A program made the translations under genes and the position numbers. The notes below the pieces were generated by a model that was not told the origin of the DNA, searched no databases, and saw only the letters and a list, made by a program, of their open reading frames with translations. This document shows positions 20,582-30,154 of a stretch of DNA of 64,000 nt, one piece after another. The stretch is from Candidatus Loosdrechtia aerotolerans. Its GTDB lineage: Bacteria; Planctomycetota; Brocadiia; Brocadiales; Brocadiaceae. Every line of letters starts with the position of its first letter. Position 1 is the stretch's first letter. The DNA lies in the NCBI GenBank assembly GCA_021646405.1, contig SOER01000004.1, positions 1-64,000 on the forward strand. Reading direction: 5' to 3'.

Positions 20582-21300
20582 TATTGTTCAACCTCATAGT
20601 TAAGTTTGCGCTTTTTCATCCATCGTACAACCAATAAATCTACAAATGCCCTGAATGCCCGGTTCGATATTCCGTATTTTGATTTTCCAAATTTCCTCGG
20701 ATAATGATTTACAACGATTTCTGTAACCGTAAAACCTTCCATTTTAAATAAGGTAGGGAGGAACCGGTGCATACCATTGAACAGGGTAATCCTTTCGAGA
20801 CATTCCTTCCGGTACGCCTTCAGGGAGCATCCGGTGTCTTTAATATCTTCCCACGAGAGTTTATTTCTTATAAAATTTGCTACCTGGGAGGAAACACGTT
20901 TGATCCATGGATCGTTTCTTTTCTGTCTCCATCCGCATACCATATCATACGTATTTAATTTTTCAAGTAATTTAGGGATATCAGCGGGATCGTTTTGCAT
21001 GTCGGCATCCATCGAGACGACATATTTTCCCCGGCTGTATTTAAAACCGGCATCCATGGCTGCCGTTTGTCCTGCATTCTTTTTAAAATGAATTGACCGG
21101 AAATATGGGTGTTTGGCGCACCACTCTCTCAATTTTTTGGTACTTCCATCGGTACTTCCATCATCTACAATAATTATCTCGTAATTTTGACCCCGCAGGG
21201 CATTGATAAGAGAATGGCCGAGAAATTCTATCGTATCAACCTCGTTGTAGAGGGGAATTACAACGGAGATGTCCGGATTATTTGATGGGCTTGATATCAT
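20581..21300 (-). CDS. Family 2 glycosyltransferase (DPM1/ArnC-like)
   Basis: A 239-residue GT-A enzyme. Key features: SVVIPLYNEVDTI at the start, IIVDDGSTDGS, the metal-binding DxD in SMDADMQNDP, and a conserved downstream GCSLKAYRKECLER segment. This is the DPM1/ArnC-type subfamily that transfers a sugar from a nucleotide donor to a polyprenyl phosphate. It lacks C-terminal TM helices, so it probably works at the membrane surface with the LAB_N protein encoded next. The acceptor and donor are not determinable. Confidence 0.88.
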   Translation of the reverse strand: MISSPSNNPDISVVIPLYNEVDTIEFLGHSLINALRGQNYEIIIVDDGSTDGSTKKLREWCAKHPYFRSIHFKKNAGQTAAMDAGFKYSRGKYVVSMDADMQNDPADIPKLLEKLNTYDMVCGWRQKRNDPWIKRVSSQVANFIRNKLSWEDIKDTGCSLKAYRKECLERITLFNGMHRFLPTLFKMEGFTVTEIVVNHYPRKFGKSKYGISNRAFRAFVDLLVVRWMKKRKLNYEVEQ

Positions 21301-21493
21301 TAATAATGTGATAAGGTAGGGAAAATTTTTTAGTTTTAAAACGGTAACTTTTTTCTACCTGATACTAAAATATTTAACGTTTATTCCCTCTCTTCTCTGA
21401 GTAATAAAGGGAAATGATGAAGTTTTCTCTGTAATTCATGTTTTTACATATTATATAGCTAAAATTATTTTTTCGCAACTTTATAACTGATAT

Positions 21494-23464
21494 TCAATCT
21501 GTTTGGGTATTTGATGAGCCGGGATGATTGAGATCTTCTTTATAAAAGCGATAATTTTTTTTACCGCTTTTTTTGGAGAGATACATGGCAATATCAGCTT
21601 GTTTGATTAAGGTATCGGTATCGTCAGAATCCGATGGATACAAACTAATTCCGATACTTGCCGTGGTATGTATCTGGTGGCCTTCAAGTTGAAACGGTTG
21701 ATATAAGAGAATAAGGATTTTCTGCGCAACAACGGCAGCATCATATGCTTTATTTAGTTCAGGGAGGATGATCATAAACTCATCGCCGCCCATGCGGGCG
21801 ATGGTATCACCCTTGCGTACACAATATGCTAAGCGTTCTGCAACGGCGATAAGTAATGAATCTCCCGTAAGATGACCAAAGGTGTCATTTACGGTTTTAA
21901 AGTTATCAAGGTCGAGTATCATAACAGCAACAATCTGTTTATTTCGCCGGGCGTGGGTCAGCGCTACTTGCAGATGGTTTTGAAATAATATACGATTGGG
22001 CAGTTTTGTAAGGGAGTCGTGGTAGGCCATATGATTAATGATTTTTTCCGATTCCCTTCTCGCAAGTGCAGTTCCGATAATTGCGGCTGTTATATGAAGC
22101 AGATTAAAATCTTCCTCACTCCACATACCCGTGTTAACGGTATTATCAAAACCAAGAAAGCCTGCTAATCTCTTTTCTGCGTATACAGGAATGGACAGGA
22201 GTGATTTGATCCCCTGCTTTTCCAAAATCTCTTTTTCTGCAGCAGCTTCAGGTGGCATTCCGGAGACATCAGTAATATGGATTACATTCCCTGCCTGTAA
22301 GTTTCCCATCCACCAGGGAAACATCGAGCAGGATAAATTCTGAAGGTTTTGTATCTCCGGAGTAACATTTTCGTTGCACCACTCGTGGGTATTGTCCATC
22401 ATCGTACCGTTGTTCCTGAGCTGAAAGAGATATGCCCTGCTTGCCCCGCTGAGCTGTCCAATATCAGCGAGTGATGTGCTGATAGCATTACTGAAATCCG
22501 AGATGATAATAAATCTCGTGGAAATGCAGGCAACGGTCTTCTCAAAATCTATTCTGCGATTGAGAGATGCTTCTGCTTGTTTCCTCTCAATAAACTGACT
22601 TATTTGGTTGCCAAGAGAAGATATCAGTATCAGTAAATGTTCGTCAATATGCCGTACCCTGTGACTAAAAAATTCTAAAATACCAAATATTTCGTTTTTC
22701 ATGCGGACAGGAAAACCAAATGCCCCATGCAATCCTTCCCGGGCCGCAACGTGCGCCCGGGAAAAGTCCCCGTTGGAGGCAAAATCGGTAATCCAGCAGG
22801 GTTTTCCCGTGGTATAAATGCGCCCTGGTAATTCAATACCCGTTGGAAAGATGGTTTGATGGCTGAGTGTTATAAATTCCTGAACCTTTACAGATGACCT
22901 GTGCCAGGTTTCAGTACAGTGAAGGGTATCTGTTTTTTTGTTTACCACCCAGAACATTCCTGCATCCCATTCCATACTTTCACAGAGTGCCTGGATAATT
23001 TTTGGAAGGGCATCGGGGATTGTATCCGATTCTGCCAGTATACGGGTCAGGCTATACTGCATATTCAAACGCTGTTCTACCTGCCAGCGTTCAGTAATAT
23101 CATGTGCGAGCATAAGTGTTGCTTTCTTTCCTTTAAAGGATATCTGGCTTTTTGTGATTTCAACATTGATAAGCGATCCATTCTTCTTACGATGCCTTCG
23201 TATATCTGCCAGAGATGGTGCAGAAGAAGTATGTTTCCGGCTCAGGTAATCGAATAAATACGGGATATCTTTTGCGGGATGAAGATCTTGAATAGTCATA
23301 CGAAAGAACTCTTCACGGGAATAGCCGTAATGAAGAATTGCAGCGTTATTTACATCAAGAAAGGCAAGTGTCTCCTGATCAAAAATCCACATAGGATGGG
23401 GATTGTTCTCAAATAACAATTGATGATGAAATTCATTGTTGCTATTATTGATTGAAAATTTCAT
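21494..23464 (-). CDS. PAS-GAF-GAF-GGDEF diguanylate cyclase
   Basis: A 656-residue soluble signalling protein. Domains in order: PAS (about 12-130, with NNPHPMWIFDQETLAFLDVN), GAF (about 145-290), a second GAF (about 310-470) and GGDEF (about 485-645). The active-site motif GGDEF is intact at 559-563, and an I-site RxxD (RKGD, 550-553) sits five residues before it, so product-inhibited cyclic-di-GMP synthesis is predicted. No EAL domain and no TM segments are seen. It follows the histidine kinase gene with a 17-base gap on the same strand, so the two are probably co-transcribed and may sense a common input. Confidence 0.9.
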   Translation of the reverse strand: MKFSINNSNNEFHHQLLFENNPHPMWIFDQETLAFLDVNNAAILHYGYSREEFFRMTIQDLHPAKDIPYLFDYLSRKHTSSAPSLADIRRHRKKNGSLINVEITKSQISFKGKKATLMLAHDITERWQVEQRLNMQYSLTRILAESDTIPDALPKIIQALCESMEWDAGMFWVVNKKTDTLHCTETWHRSSVKVQEFITLSHQTIFPTGIELPGRIYTTGKPCWITDFASNGDFSRAHVAAREGLHGAFGFPVRMKNEIFGILEFFSHRVRHIDEHLLILISSLGNQISQFIERKQAEASLNRRIDFEKTVACISTRFIIISDFSNAISTSLADIGQLSGASRAYLFQLRNNGTMMDNTHEWCNENVTPEIQNLQNLSCSMFPWWMGNLQAGNVIHITDVSGMPPEAAAEKEILEKQGIKSLLSIPVYAEKRLAGFLGFDNTVNTGMWSEEDFNLLHITAAIIGTALARRESEKIINHMAYHDSLTKLPNRILFQNHLQVALTHARRNKQIVAVMILDLDNFKTVNDTFGHLTGDSLLIAVAERLAYCVRKGDTIARMGGDEFMIILPELNKAYDAAVVAQKILILLYQPFQLEGHQIHTTASIGISLYPSDSDDTDTLIKQADIAMYLSKKSGKKNYRFYKEDLNHPGSSNTQTD

Positions 23465-23481
23465 TATGGCAATTGTCTTTA

Positions 23482-25104
23482 TTAAGGGTTTAGTTTTACA
23501 GGCAAGAGGATTGCGATCTCGGTATATTCTCCTTCAATACTGCGAATAGTGAGTTTGCCCCTGTGGTTACTGACAATATTATGACACAGGCTTAATCCTA
23601 ATCCGGTTCCTTTACCGGTAGGCTTTGTAGTGAAGAAGGGATTCATTACCTTGTCTTTTGTATGCTGAGGGATACCGGTACCATGATCATAAAAAGTGAT
23701 TTTTACGCAAGGCTGGTTGTCCATCGTTATTGTTTCACCAGAAATCCTAAGGACTTTTTCCTCATGCATTCCTGTATATTTCTGATTTAAGGCATATCGT
23801 GCATTGCTGATAACATTCAGAAATACCAGTTGAATGAGTTGTGGATGTGCAAATATTTCAGGCAGGTCCCGGGATATATCAAGCTGTAGCTTAATGCCCT
23901 CTTTTCGTAATTGCGTCCCTGTTAGGGTTAGGGTATCGGCCATTATCTCTTGAATATTGATAAACTGTTTTATCTCTTTTTTATCACTGGTTACCGCAAA
24001 AGAGAGGAGGCTTTTTACGATCCTGGCTATGCGGTTACCTTCTTTAAGAATCCGGCCGGCGAGGTCTTTTTCCTTACTGCCCTCCTGACCTCTGTTAAGC
24101 AGTATTTGTGCACAATTGATAACGCCGGTAATGGGGTTATTGATCTCATGGCCTATGCCGGCCGCCAGTTCGCCTAATGCAGCCAGGTGCCTGGACCGGT
24201 CGGCCTCTTTTTGCAGCGTTACCTTTTCAGTAATATCCAGGAATGTGACTAAGATACCTATAATATTTCCTTTTTCATCTCTTGCTGGGGTTCTTACCAT
24301 ACGGATAATGAGTTCCTGTCCGTCCCTGATGTATATTTCTTCTGTGTCTTCTGTGTGTCCTGATTCCATGACCTTCTTATCGTCTGCACGATATCTTTCG
24401 GCAAATTCACAGGGGTAGAGGTCATAATCGGTCTTTCCGCTTATCTCATCCGGTTTGATATGGAGGTCTCGTGCTAAATGTTCATTACACGAGATATAGA
24501 CTAAATTTTTGTCTTTGTAGCATATCCTCTGGGGAAGATTCTCAAGGAGCAGCCGGTACTTGCTCTCGCTCATACGCAGTGCCTCTTCTGCTTTTATTAT
24601 CTCGGTCAAATCGGTTATGATAATACTCAAACAGGGTTTATCATCGATAAGTACCGGGTTTAGGGCAAGGTATACGGGAAGGTGATTGTTTTTACTGGTA
24701 ACCAGGGTAATTTTTGCCCTTAAACCTTCCTTCAGGCCTCTTTCAATGAGTTGAGAAAAGAACCTGTTGTCCTTTTCTGATACAAAATTATAAAATGATG
24801 TGCCTGCAATCTGCCCGAGGGGTAGTCCCATCATGCGTCCGAAACAGGTATTGGCATAGAGGATAGTACCATCGGGGATAAGAGTCACGGTCCCCTCATG
24901 CATGCGCTCTACGGTAATACGGTAAGGGTGCTCTGCACCAGTTAGAGAGTAGACCTGTGTGCCTTTTATATTGTCAACGACAATGGCATCGACCTCTCCG
25001 TTTCTTATAGCGTGCAGCGTCTCTTCCGCATCAGTAAGCCTGGTCTGAAGCTCTTCAATCTCTTTTATCAGCTCGTGTTCTGTTTTGTTGTTTGCCTTAA
25101 GCAT
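23482..25104 (-). CDS. PAS-PAS sensor histidine kinase (cytoplasmic)
   Basis: A 540-residue kinase. An N-terminal coiled coil (1-35) leads into two PAS domains (about 55-170 and 180-295), then the HisKA domain with phospho-acceptor His319 in GIGHEINNPITG, and HATPase_c with N box (NVISNARYAL), G1 (DHGTGIP) and G2 (GKGTGLGLSL). No TM segment or signal peptide is seen, so it is cytoplasmic. No receiver-domain gene lies beside it, so its partner is elsewhere. It lies between the Kai genes and the diguanylate cyclase, all on one strand. Confidence 0.9.
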   Translation of the reverse strand: MLKANNKTEHELIKEIEELQTRLTDAEETLHAIRNGEVDAIVVDNIKGTQVYSLTGAEHPYRITVERMHEGTVTLIPDGTILYANTCFGRMMGLPLGQIAGTSFYNFVSEKDNRFFSQLIERGLKEGLRAKITLVTSKNNHLPVYLALNPVLIDDKPCLSIIITDLTEIIKAEEALRMSESKYRLLLENLPQRICYKDKNLVYISCNEHLARDLHIKPDEISGKTDYDLYPCEFAERYRADDKKVMESGHTEDTEEIYIRDGQELIIRMVRTPARDEKGNIIGILVTFLDITEKVTLQKEADRSRHLAALGELAAGIGHEINNPITGVINCAQILLNRGQEGSKEKDLAGRILKEGNRIARIVKSLLSFAVTSDKKEIKQFINIQEIMADTLTLTGTQLRKEGIKLQLDISRDLPEIFAHPQLIQLVFLNVISNARYALNQKYTGMHEEKVLRISGETITMDNQPCVKITFYDHGTGIPQHTKDKVMNPFFTTKPTGKGTGLGLSLCHNIVSNHRGKLTIRSIEGEYTEIAILLPVKLNP

Positions 25105-25169
25105 GTTGTCTTGATTCTTAGCGGATGCCGGAAGAAGGTTATTACATTATTATGGAATTTACCCGATAA

Positions 25170-25198
25170 ATTCTATTGAATTTTGTGGAGTTTTGCAA
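25170..25198 (-). promoter_or_regulatory. Candidate sigma-70-type promoter for the kinase-cyclase pair
   Basis: On the minus strand TTGCAA (25198-25193) is followed after exactly 17 bases by TAGAAT (25175-25170), about 65 bases before the kinase start. The -10 is one base from consensus and the -35 two. It would let the kinase and cyclase be expressed separately from the Kai genes. Confidence 0.4.
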
Positions 25199-25297
25199 CC
25201 AATTTACATTCCGCAGCATGGTGCATATGAGATAAAGAGGGGAGGAAAGAACTTGAAAAGGAAAGAACATTTGAAAATTAAAACTGAGAATTTGTCT

Positions 25298-25330
25298 CGG
25301 ATCCGTTCGCTCTGCTCATGACAAGTTTCG
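25298..25330. repeat. 33-bp dispersed repeat (GGATCCGTTCGC type), copy 1
   Basis: The sequence beginning CGGATCCGTTCGCTC and ending GACAAGTTTCG matches the reverse complement of 32070-32102 with three differences in 33 bases. Both copies are flanked by TTTCGGATTT-like words related to the tandem repeat at 16.3 kb. Confidence 0.75.
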
Positions 25331-25446
25331 GATTTTACCATTGCGTAGTTTGATAGAAAGTGCAGAGATATAGCTTTTGTGGATGTGTTGGCCAACATCT
25401 GTATCTTTTCTTTTAAAACTTTCCCGATTCATGGCGTATTCTTACT

Positions 25447-25821
25447 CTACTCTGCTTCTCCTTCCTTCCCTTTATCTTTATTTTTTTGCGGTTTAATATC
25501 AAATGCTATAAGGATCTTGTTTGCATAAGACATATCCCCAATCAATTTCTTGATGGGCGCTGGTGACTCCTTAATGAGTGTAGGTACCGCTATCACGTTG
25601 TTGTCCCTCGATTCTTTTGTTTCCTGGTAGATATCCAGTATTTCCAGAGTGTAGCGGTCTTTCAGGTATGTCTCACAAAAATTCTTGATATTCATGATCG
25701 CCCTGGATGATTTCCTTGACATACCTGCTACATATAACCGAAGGGTAAAATGTTCTCTCTGCGATCTTTTCAGGAACGCTTCAAAATCTTCCGTATCACA
25801 TTTTATCTTCCGTTTTGCCAT
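25447..25821 (-). CDS. kaiB: KaiB-domain protein (second of two)
   Basis: About 124 residues from ATG 25821 (MAKRKIKCD); the longer frame to 25950 overlaps the upstream gene and lacks a better start. The thioredoxin-like KaiB domain spans about 24-105: FTLRLYVAGMSRKSSRAI, then ILDIYQ, then AVPTLIKESPAPIKKLIGD, then ILIAFDI. Canonical KaiB is about 100 residues and binds the KaiC ring in a fold-switched state. A short charged tail (PQKNKDKGKEGEAE) follows. It is the last gene of the kaiC-kaiB-kaiB set. No KaiA is present, so a full circadian oscillator is not implied. Confidence 0.88.
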   Translation of the reverse strand: MAKRKIKCDTEDFEAFLKRSQREHFTLRLYVAGMSRKSSRAIMNIKNFCETYLKDRYTLEILDIYQETKESRDNNVIAVPTLIKESPAPIKKLIGDMSYANKILIAFDIKPQKNKDKGKEGEAE

Positions 25822-25846
25822 AAAATGCCTTTCAGATGTTAATTCT

Positions 25847-26326
25847 TTATTGCTTAATCTGTTTACCCATACTGATTTGAGATGATTGGCCTGTACATGG
25901 TTCAGGTATCCCTTCGTCGTCTGTACGGGGAGAGAGATCCAGCCCCACAAGGACCCGTTCTGTATTTGACAGGTCTCCGATTATCTTTTTTAAAGGCGGA
26001 GGGAGTTTTCTTACAAGGGTCGGAATAGCCAGTATCTGGTCTCCCCGTGCGAGTTTCGGGTTCTTAAAAAGGTCTATTATCTCAATTTTATATCTGCCTT
26101 TCAAATGTTCTTCACAGATTTTTTTTAAATTGGCAAATGCTGCTAAAGATTTTGATGTCTGCCCGGCGACATAGAGCCGTAAATTCCACGTTTCACGCTC
26201 TTTTCCTGCCTTTTTGCCTGTTTTAGCGGATGTCTTTTTCGCAGATGTCTTTTTCTTTGTAGTGCTCTTTATATCGCCCTTGATGCGGTTCTTTGTACCG
26301 GTGGTCCTCTTTTTATTATCTTTCAT
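25847..26326 (-). CDS. kaiB: KaiB-domain protein with Lys-rich N-terminal tail (first of two)
   Basis: About 159 residues from ATG 26326, which has GGGGGAAAG upstream; an alternative ATG is at 26356. Residues 1-45 are strongly basic ([20 protein letters not shown]), resembling a histone-H1-like tail, unusual for KaiB. The KaiB domain follows: [18 protein letters not shown], then EIIDLFKNP, then [19 protein letters not shown], then VLVGLDL. The start overlaps the end of kaiC by about 11 bases, so expression is coupled. The two KaiB copies share the domain core but clearly differ in sequence and in their tails, consistent with non-redundant roles. Confidence 0.88.
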   Translation of the reverse strand: MKDNKKRTTGTKNRIKGDIKSTTKKKTSAKKTSAKTGKKAGKERETWNLRLYVAGQTSKSLAAFANLKKICEEHLKGRYKIEIIDLFKNPKLARGDQILAIPTLVRKLPPPLKKIIGDLSNTERVLVGLDLSPRTDDEGIPEPCTGQSSQISMGKQIKQ

Positions 26327-28100
26327 TTCTTTTCTTTCCCCCGTTCTTTTTTGCAAGTCCTGAGGTAGTGTCCGATCTTCGCATTTCTGATAATTTCCTG
26401 CGGTCTTGTGTAAGGATATTCTCCCGTGTTTTTTCCTGTGCTACAACCGTATCAATCTCTTCTGCATCAGCCTCATATTGCAGGCGAAGGGCAGCGATCT
26501 GTAATTCAAGGAACTGCCGTTTTCGCTCAAGCTCACGCTGTTTCCTTTCGATTTCCTGCTCTCTGGCCAGGGCCTCTTCCCTGTCTTTTGCCTCCTGGAT
26601 TACCCTTGCTGTACCTGTAAAGACCTGGCCTTTGCCAATATAGACATCCTGGAGTTTTACTCCCTTATCCGTTATCAGGAATTCCCGTACCTGGTTTGAG
26701 TGTCCCATACCACGTGATTTTAAGACATACAGGGTACGGTTGCGCTCCCCGCCGATTTCCAGATTCCGGAGTAAAAGCCACGTATCCGCGATGGATGAAA
26801 CACCTATCTCCGTTTCCTCTGTTCCCCCCGGGCGGGTAAGATTAGTAAGAAGTGCGGTTATTCTTCGTGTCTTAAGAAAGTCTATCAAACGGGTAAGCAT
26901 CGATCGTACGTCCTTCGCGTTTCCTGTTATAACGAGATTTGAAATGGGATCAATTACTACAGCGTTCGGATTAAACTCATGTATAAGGTTGTAGATACTT
27001 AGAAGGTGCATCTCGAGCCCGTAAATGGTTGGACGTGTTGCGTGGAACTTTAATAACCCCTTTTTCACCCACTGCCCAAGATTCAATCCTATGGAATCCA
27101 TGTTTCTTATTATCTGTTTTTCCGATTCTTCAAATGCCAGATACAGGCATTTTTGCCCGTTTTTGCATACAGAGTCTGCGAAATGGGATGCGATACTTGT
27201 CTTTCCTGTGCCCGCCGTTCCGGAGACAAGAATACTGCTACCGACATAGTACCCTTTACCGCCAAACATGATATCCAGACGGTCTATCCCGGTTGAGATC
27301 CTTTCTTCCGTTGCCTCATGTTTAAGCTCAACTGAGGTTATGGGGAGAACAGAGATTCCATTACTGTCAATAAGGAAGGGATATTCATTCGTTCCGTGCA
27401 GTGAACCCCTGTACTTTACTACCCGTAAACGTCTCGTGGCCGTCTGTTCAGAAACGACATGTTCAAGCAGGACGACACAGTCAGACACATATTCCTCAAG
27501 TCCGTGACGGGTAAGTGTCCCTTCGCCCCTTTCTGCAGTAATTATCGCAGTAACCCCTTTTTTCTTGAGCCAGCGGAATAGTCTCCTCAATTCGGCCCGC
27601 AATATGCGTTCGTTCGGCAGATGTGCAAAGAGGGATTCCAGGGTATCGAGCACAATCCTTTTTGCACCAATAGAATCTATCAAATAGCCGAGCCGTACGA
27701 ACAATCCCTCAAGGTCGTATTCTCCTGTTACCTCAATCTCGGTCCGTTCGATATGGATATGATCAAAAGATATCTTCTTTTGTGCAGATAGCTTGTTGAG
27801 ATCAAAACCTAATGATGCGAAATTACTTGTAAGTTCCTCCGGGGTTTCTTCAAAGGTGACGAAAATACCGGGTTCATGAAATACCGTTGCACCTCTTACG
27901 AGGAATTCCATTGCAAAGAGGGTCTTGCCGCATCCGGGTCCTCCACAAACAAGCGCGGTACGTCCTTTCGGCAATCCCCCGAAAGTAATCTCGTCAATCC
28001 CCTGAATCCCCGTCGGGCTTTTTGCCAGATCCGGTTTCACGTCTTGTTTTTCTGTTTTATTTTTCTTATTAATATTCTTTATTGAGCTTTTTTTCAGCAT
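26316..28100 (-). CDS. kaiC: KaiC-family double-RecA ATPase with C-terminal coiled coil
   Basis: A 594-residue protein with two KaiC domains. Walker A motifs are GGPGCGKT (53-60) and GTAGTGKT (294-301). Each domain has the catalytic Glu pair (TFEETPEEL 84-85; AFEESEKQI 324-325). Aligned with cyanobacterial KaiC, Ser431-Thr432 corresponds here to Ser435-Ser436 ([12 protein letters not shown]), so autophosphorylation is possible. From about residue 500 the protein carries a long coiled coil ([20 protein letters not shown] onward) and a basic tail, about 75 residues beyond the end of canonical KaiC. AAGGACA precedes ATG 28100. Co-transcription with two kaiB genes and absence of kaiA resembles the KaiC2-type systems that act in stress or signalling rather than timekeeping. 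Confidence 0.92.
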   Translation of the reverse strand: MLKKSSIKNINKKNKTEKQDVKPDLAKSPTGIQGIDEITFGGLPKGRTALVCGGPGCGKTLFAMEFLVRGATVFHEPGIFVTFEETPEELTSNFASLGFDLNKLSAQKKISFDHIHIERTEIEVTGEYDLEGLFVRLGYLIDSIGAKRIVLDTLESLFAHLPNERILRAELRRLFRWLKKKGVTAIITAERGEGTLTRHGLEEYVSDCVVLLEHVVSEQTATRRLRVVKYRGSLHGTNEYPFLIDSNGISVLPITSVELKHEATEERISTGIDRLDIMFGGKGYYVGSSILVSGTAGTGKTSIASHFADSVCKNGQKCLYLAFEESEKQIIRNMDSIGLNLGQWVKKGLLKFHATRPTIYGLEMHLLSIYNLIHEFNPNAVVIDPISNLVITGNAKDVRSMLTRLIDFLKTRRITALLTNLTRPGGTEETEIGVSSIADTWLLLRNLEIGGERNRTLYVLKSRGMGHSNQVREFLITDKGVKLQDVYIGKGQVFTGTARVIQEAKDREEALAREQEIERKQRELERKRQFLELQIAALRLQYEADAEEIDTVVAQEKTRENILTQDRRKLSEMRRSDTTSGLAKKNGGKKRNER

Positions 28101-28440
28101 TTCTGTCCTTTTTTCAGTTTTTAGGTAATTGTATGCATAATAAATACCATAAACGAAATTTAAATTCTTTTTTTGGCAAAGTGGTTGTTTCTACAATATA
28201 AGGGATTACCAGAAACAAGGAGGGTGGTCTGATATTCTTAATCAAGAATTTAATTCTTAATAGCCGGGGATAATTAATGGGAGGTAATTTTAATAGTTTA
28301 ATAACGCCAAACATGCTAAATACAAAGTATAGCAGACACATCAGAGATATCAAGGGTTAAGAATATCGAAGATTAGCCTCCTGATACCTTTCGATTACTT
28401 ATGATTTTGGTTTTCATAAATTAAGCTTCCGATTTTATCG
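28101..28440. other. Divergent intergenic region between kaiC and the TPR lipoprotein gene
   Basis: About 340 AT-rich bases separate the two divergent genes before the promoter at 28441. No strong promoter for kaiC, no repeat family and no credible ORF were found here; the 79-codon minus-strand frame at 28114-28353 looks non-coding. Confidence 0.4.
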
Positions 28441-28469
28441 TTGACTTTGTTATTTAATCTCTATAAAGT
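28441..28469 (+). promoter_or_regulatory. Candidate sigma-70-type promoter for the TPR lipoprotein gene
   Basis: TTGACT (28441-28446) is followed after 17 bases by TAAAGT (28464-28469); TATAAA in the same place at 15 bases is an alternative -10. It lies about 140 bases upstream of the gene. Confidence 0.4.
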
Positions 28470-28612
28470 AGTGATAATTTTAACAAAAAAGACTGTTTCA
28501 CCATATGGGGTTTCTGTTCCTGCAAATACCAGGATTCAGGAAATATCAAAAAAGAAAATTTTACGGTTATACTTTATATAACCAGGGATTCTCTATGAAA
28601 GGGTATACATTC

Positions 28613-29908
28613 ATGAAACGAATACTGGTAAGTATCTGTCTCGCCCTGAGCTTTCTTGGGTGCGCTTCGGCAAATAAGAGGGCAGAGAATACTAGTGAAA
28701 GCAGTAAGTATCAGTTAGCAATGGAGTTTAATAACCTTGGTGCAAAATATGTTAATAAAGAGATGATTGATGATGCGATAGTCCAGTTTAAAAGGGCACT
28801 TGTTATTCAACCTGATTTTGCGGAGGCGCATAATAATCTGGGTGTAGCGTATTGCAGGAAGAGGATGTTTGATAAGGCGGTTGCCGCATTTAAATTGGCT
28901 ATTAAAGCCAATCCTGAATACTCCAAGGCACATGATAACCTGGGTTTTGCATACAGGCAGAAAAACATGTTTGATGAAGCCATTGCAGAGCATACCCATG
29001 CAATAAGAATAAACCCCGGTGATATGGAGGCACACAATAACTTAGAACTTGCAAAGGAAGAGAAAAAAGTGTACGAGAAAACAAAGGCATATCAGGTTGC
29101 CAGCAGGAAGATATCACCAGGAAATATCAATGCCTATGCCCAATACACCCGGGGATTTTTAGATGATGCTATTGTATCATTTCAAAAGGTAATAAGCGAA
29201 AATCCCAATGATATGATAGCCCCTGGTCTCCTCGGTCATGCCTATGTGATGAAGGGAATGCTGGATGAGGCTATAGGGGTGTATAAAGAGATCCTTGCCA
29301 GGGATCCTTCCAATGTCTTTGTCCGCCTAAATCTTGCTGAGGCATATCACAAAAAAGGCTTACATGACGAGGCAATTTCGGAATATGAGAGTATAGTCAA
29401 GACGAGTCCGAATAACACCTATGCCCTCTCCGGGCTTGGTGGTGTTTATGCTGAAAAAGGTCTGTTCGATAAGGCTGTTATTGTGTATAATAAAGCCATT
29501 GTGTCGAATCCCAAATTTCCGGATGCATACAACAAGCTTGGTGCATTGTATATGCAAGAGGGTTTGTATGATGATGCGATTGCAATATGGAAAAAATTGT
29601 TAGGGTTGCATCCGGGATCGGCAAAGGCACATTTTAACCTGGGATTGGCATATGCAGGTAAAGATATGGCAGAAGATGCTGTTCGTGAATTCAGGAAGGC
29701 AGTAAATACCAATTCCGGAAGCAGAGATGCCCGCTATAATCTGGCATATATTTACGAGAAAAAGGGTATGATTGATGAAGCAGTTGCAGAGTATAAAAAG
29801 GTTATAGATGCAGGTTCAGGCGGGCAGGGGGATGATAGGTTAGAGGCGGCAGACAAACAGAAGGAACCTGAGAAGGTAATTGTTACACTCGATAAAGATG
29901 ATAATTGA
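28613..29908 (+). CDS. TPR-repeat lipoprotein
   Basis: About 431 residues from ATG 28613 (MKRILVSICLALSFLGCASA), which puts a lipobox FLGC at residues 14-17; ATG 28595 six codons earlier is equally well placed for ribosome binding. The rest consists of about ten tetratricopeptide repeats (for example FNNLGAKYVNKEMIDDAIVQ and AHNNLGVAYCRKRMFDKAVA), with one helical linker at about 150-180. A lipid-anchored, periplasm-facing or outer-membrane protein-interaction scaffold is predicted. It is the first gene of a short plus-strand run with two small genes 12 and 3 bases apart downstream. Confidence 0.85.
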   Translation: MKRILVSICLALSFLGCASANKRAENTSESSKYQLAMEFNNLGAKYVNKEMIDDAIVQFKRALVIQPDFAEAHNNLGVAYCRKRMFDKAVAAFKLAIKANPEYSKAHDNLGFAYRQKNMFDEAIAEHTHAIRINPGDMEAHNNLELAKEEKKVYEKTKAYQVASRKISPGNINAYAQYTRGFLDDAIVSFQKVISENPNDMIAPGLLGHAYVMKGMLDEAIGVYKEILARDPSNVFVRLNLAEAYHKKGLHDEAISEYESIVKTSPNNTYALSGLGGVYAEKGLFDKAVIVYNKAIVSNPKFPDAYNKLGALYMQEGLYDDAIAIWKKLLGLHPGSAKAHFNLGLAYAGKDMAEDAVREFRKAVNTNSGSRDARYNLAYIYEKKGMIDEAVAEYKKVIDAGSGGQGDDRLEAADKQKEPEKVIVTLDKDDN

Positions 29909-29920
29909 AAGATAAAAACC

Positions 29921-30151
29921 ATGAAACAAAAACTAAAAACTGTTATCATAATAAGTATGGCAGTGCTGATCGCCATCATTGCCATTCACACCCTTATGGG
30001 CGTTTCCGGTTCATTTGAACAGATGGGCGGGTCCAATCTGGCATGGAGATGCTTTGCGCTATGGATCAGGAGTATTATCCTGACTCAGGCGGTATTGGTA
30101 GTGGGAGGATTGCTTTTATTTATGTTAAGAAAACCTAAGGAGACAAGTTAA
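29921..30151 (+). CDS. Small two-TM membrane protein, 76 aa
   Basis: A 76-residue protein with two predicted TM helices (about 6-26 and 47-68) and a basic tail ending RKPKETS. No family is recognised. It starts 12 bases after the TPR lipoprotein and ends 3 bases before the next gene, so the three probably form one operon. Function unknown. Confidence 0.65.
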   Translation: MKQKLKTVIIISMAVLIAIIAIHTLMGVSGSFEQMGGSNLAWRCFALWIRSIILTQAVLVVGGLLLFMLRKPKETS

Positions 30152-30154
30152 TAC

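Larger units (their letters stand above)
25105..25446 (-). other. Gap between kaiB and the kinase gene
   Basis: This 342-base space holds a candidate promoter for the kinase (25170-25198, minus) and a 33-base dispersed repeat (25298-25330). The latter has an inverted relative at 32070-32102. No further gene is supported; the 64-codon minus-strand frame at 25204-25398 runs through the repeat. Confidence 0.5.

Noticed and set aside
25447-28100. Full circadian clock operon
   Set aside because: kaiA is absent and the KaiC tail differs from the KaiA-binding form; only KaiC/KaiB signalling is supported.
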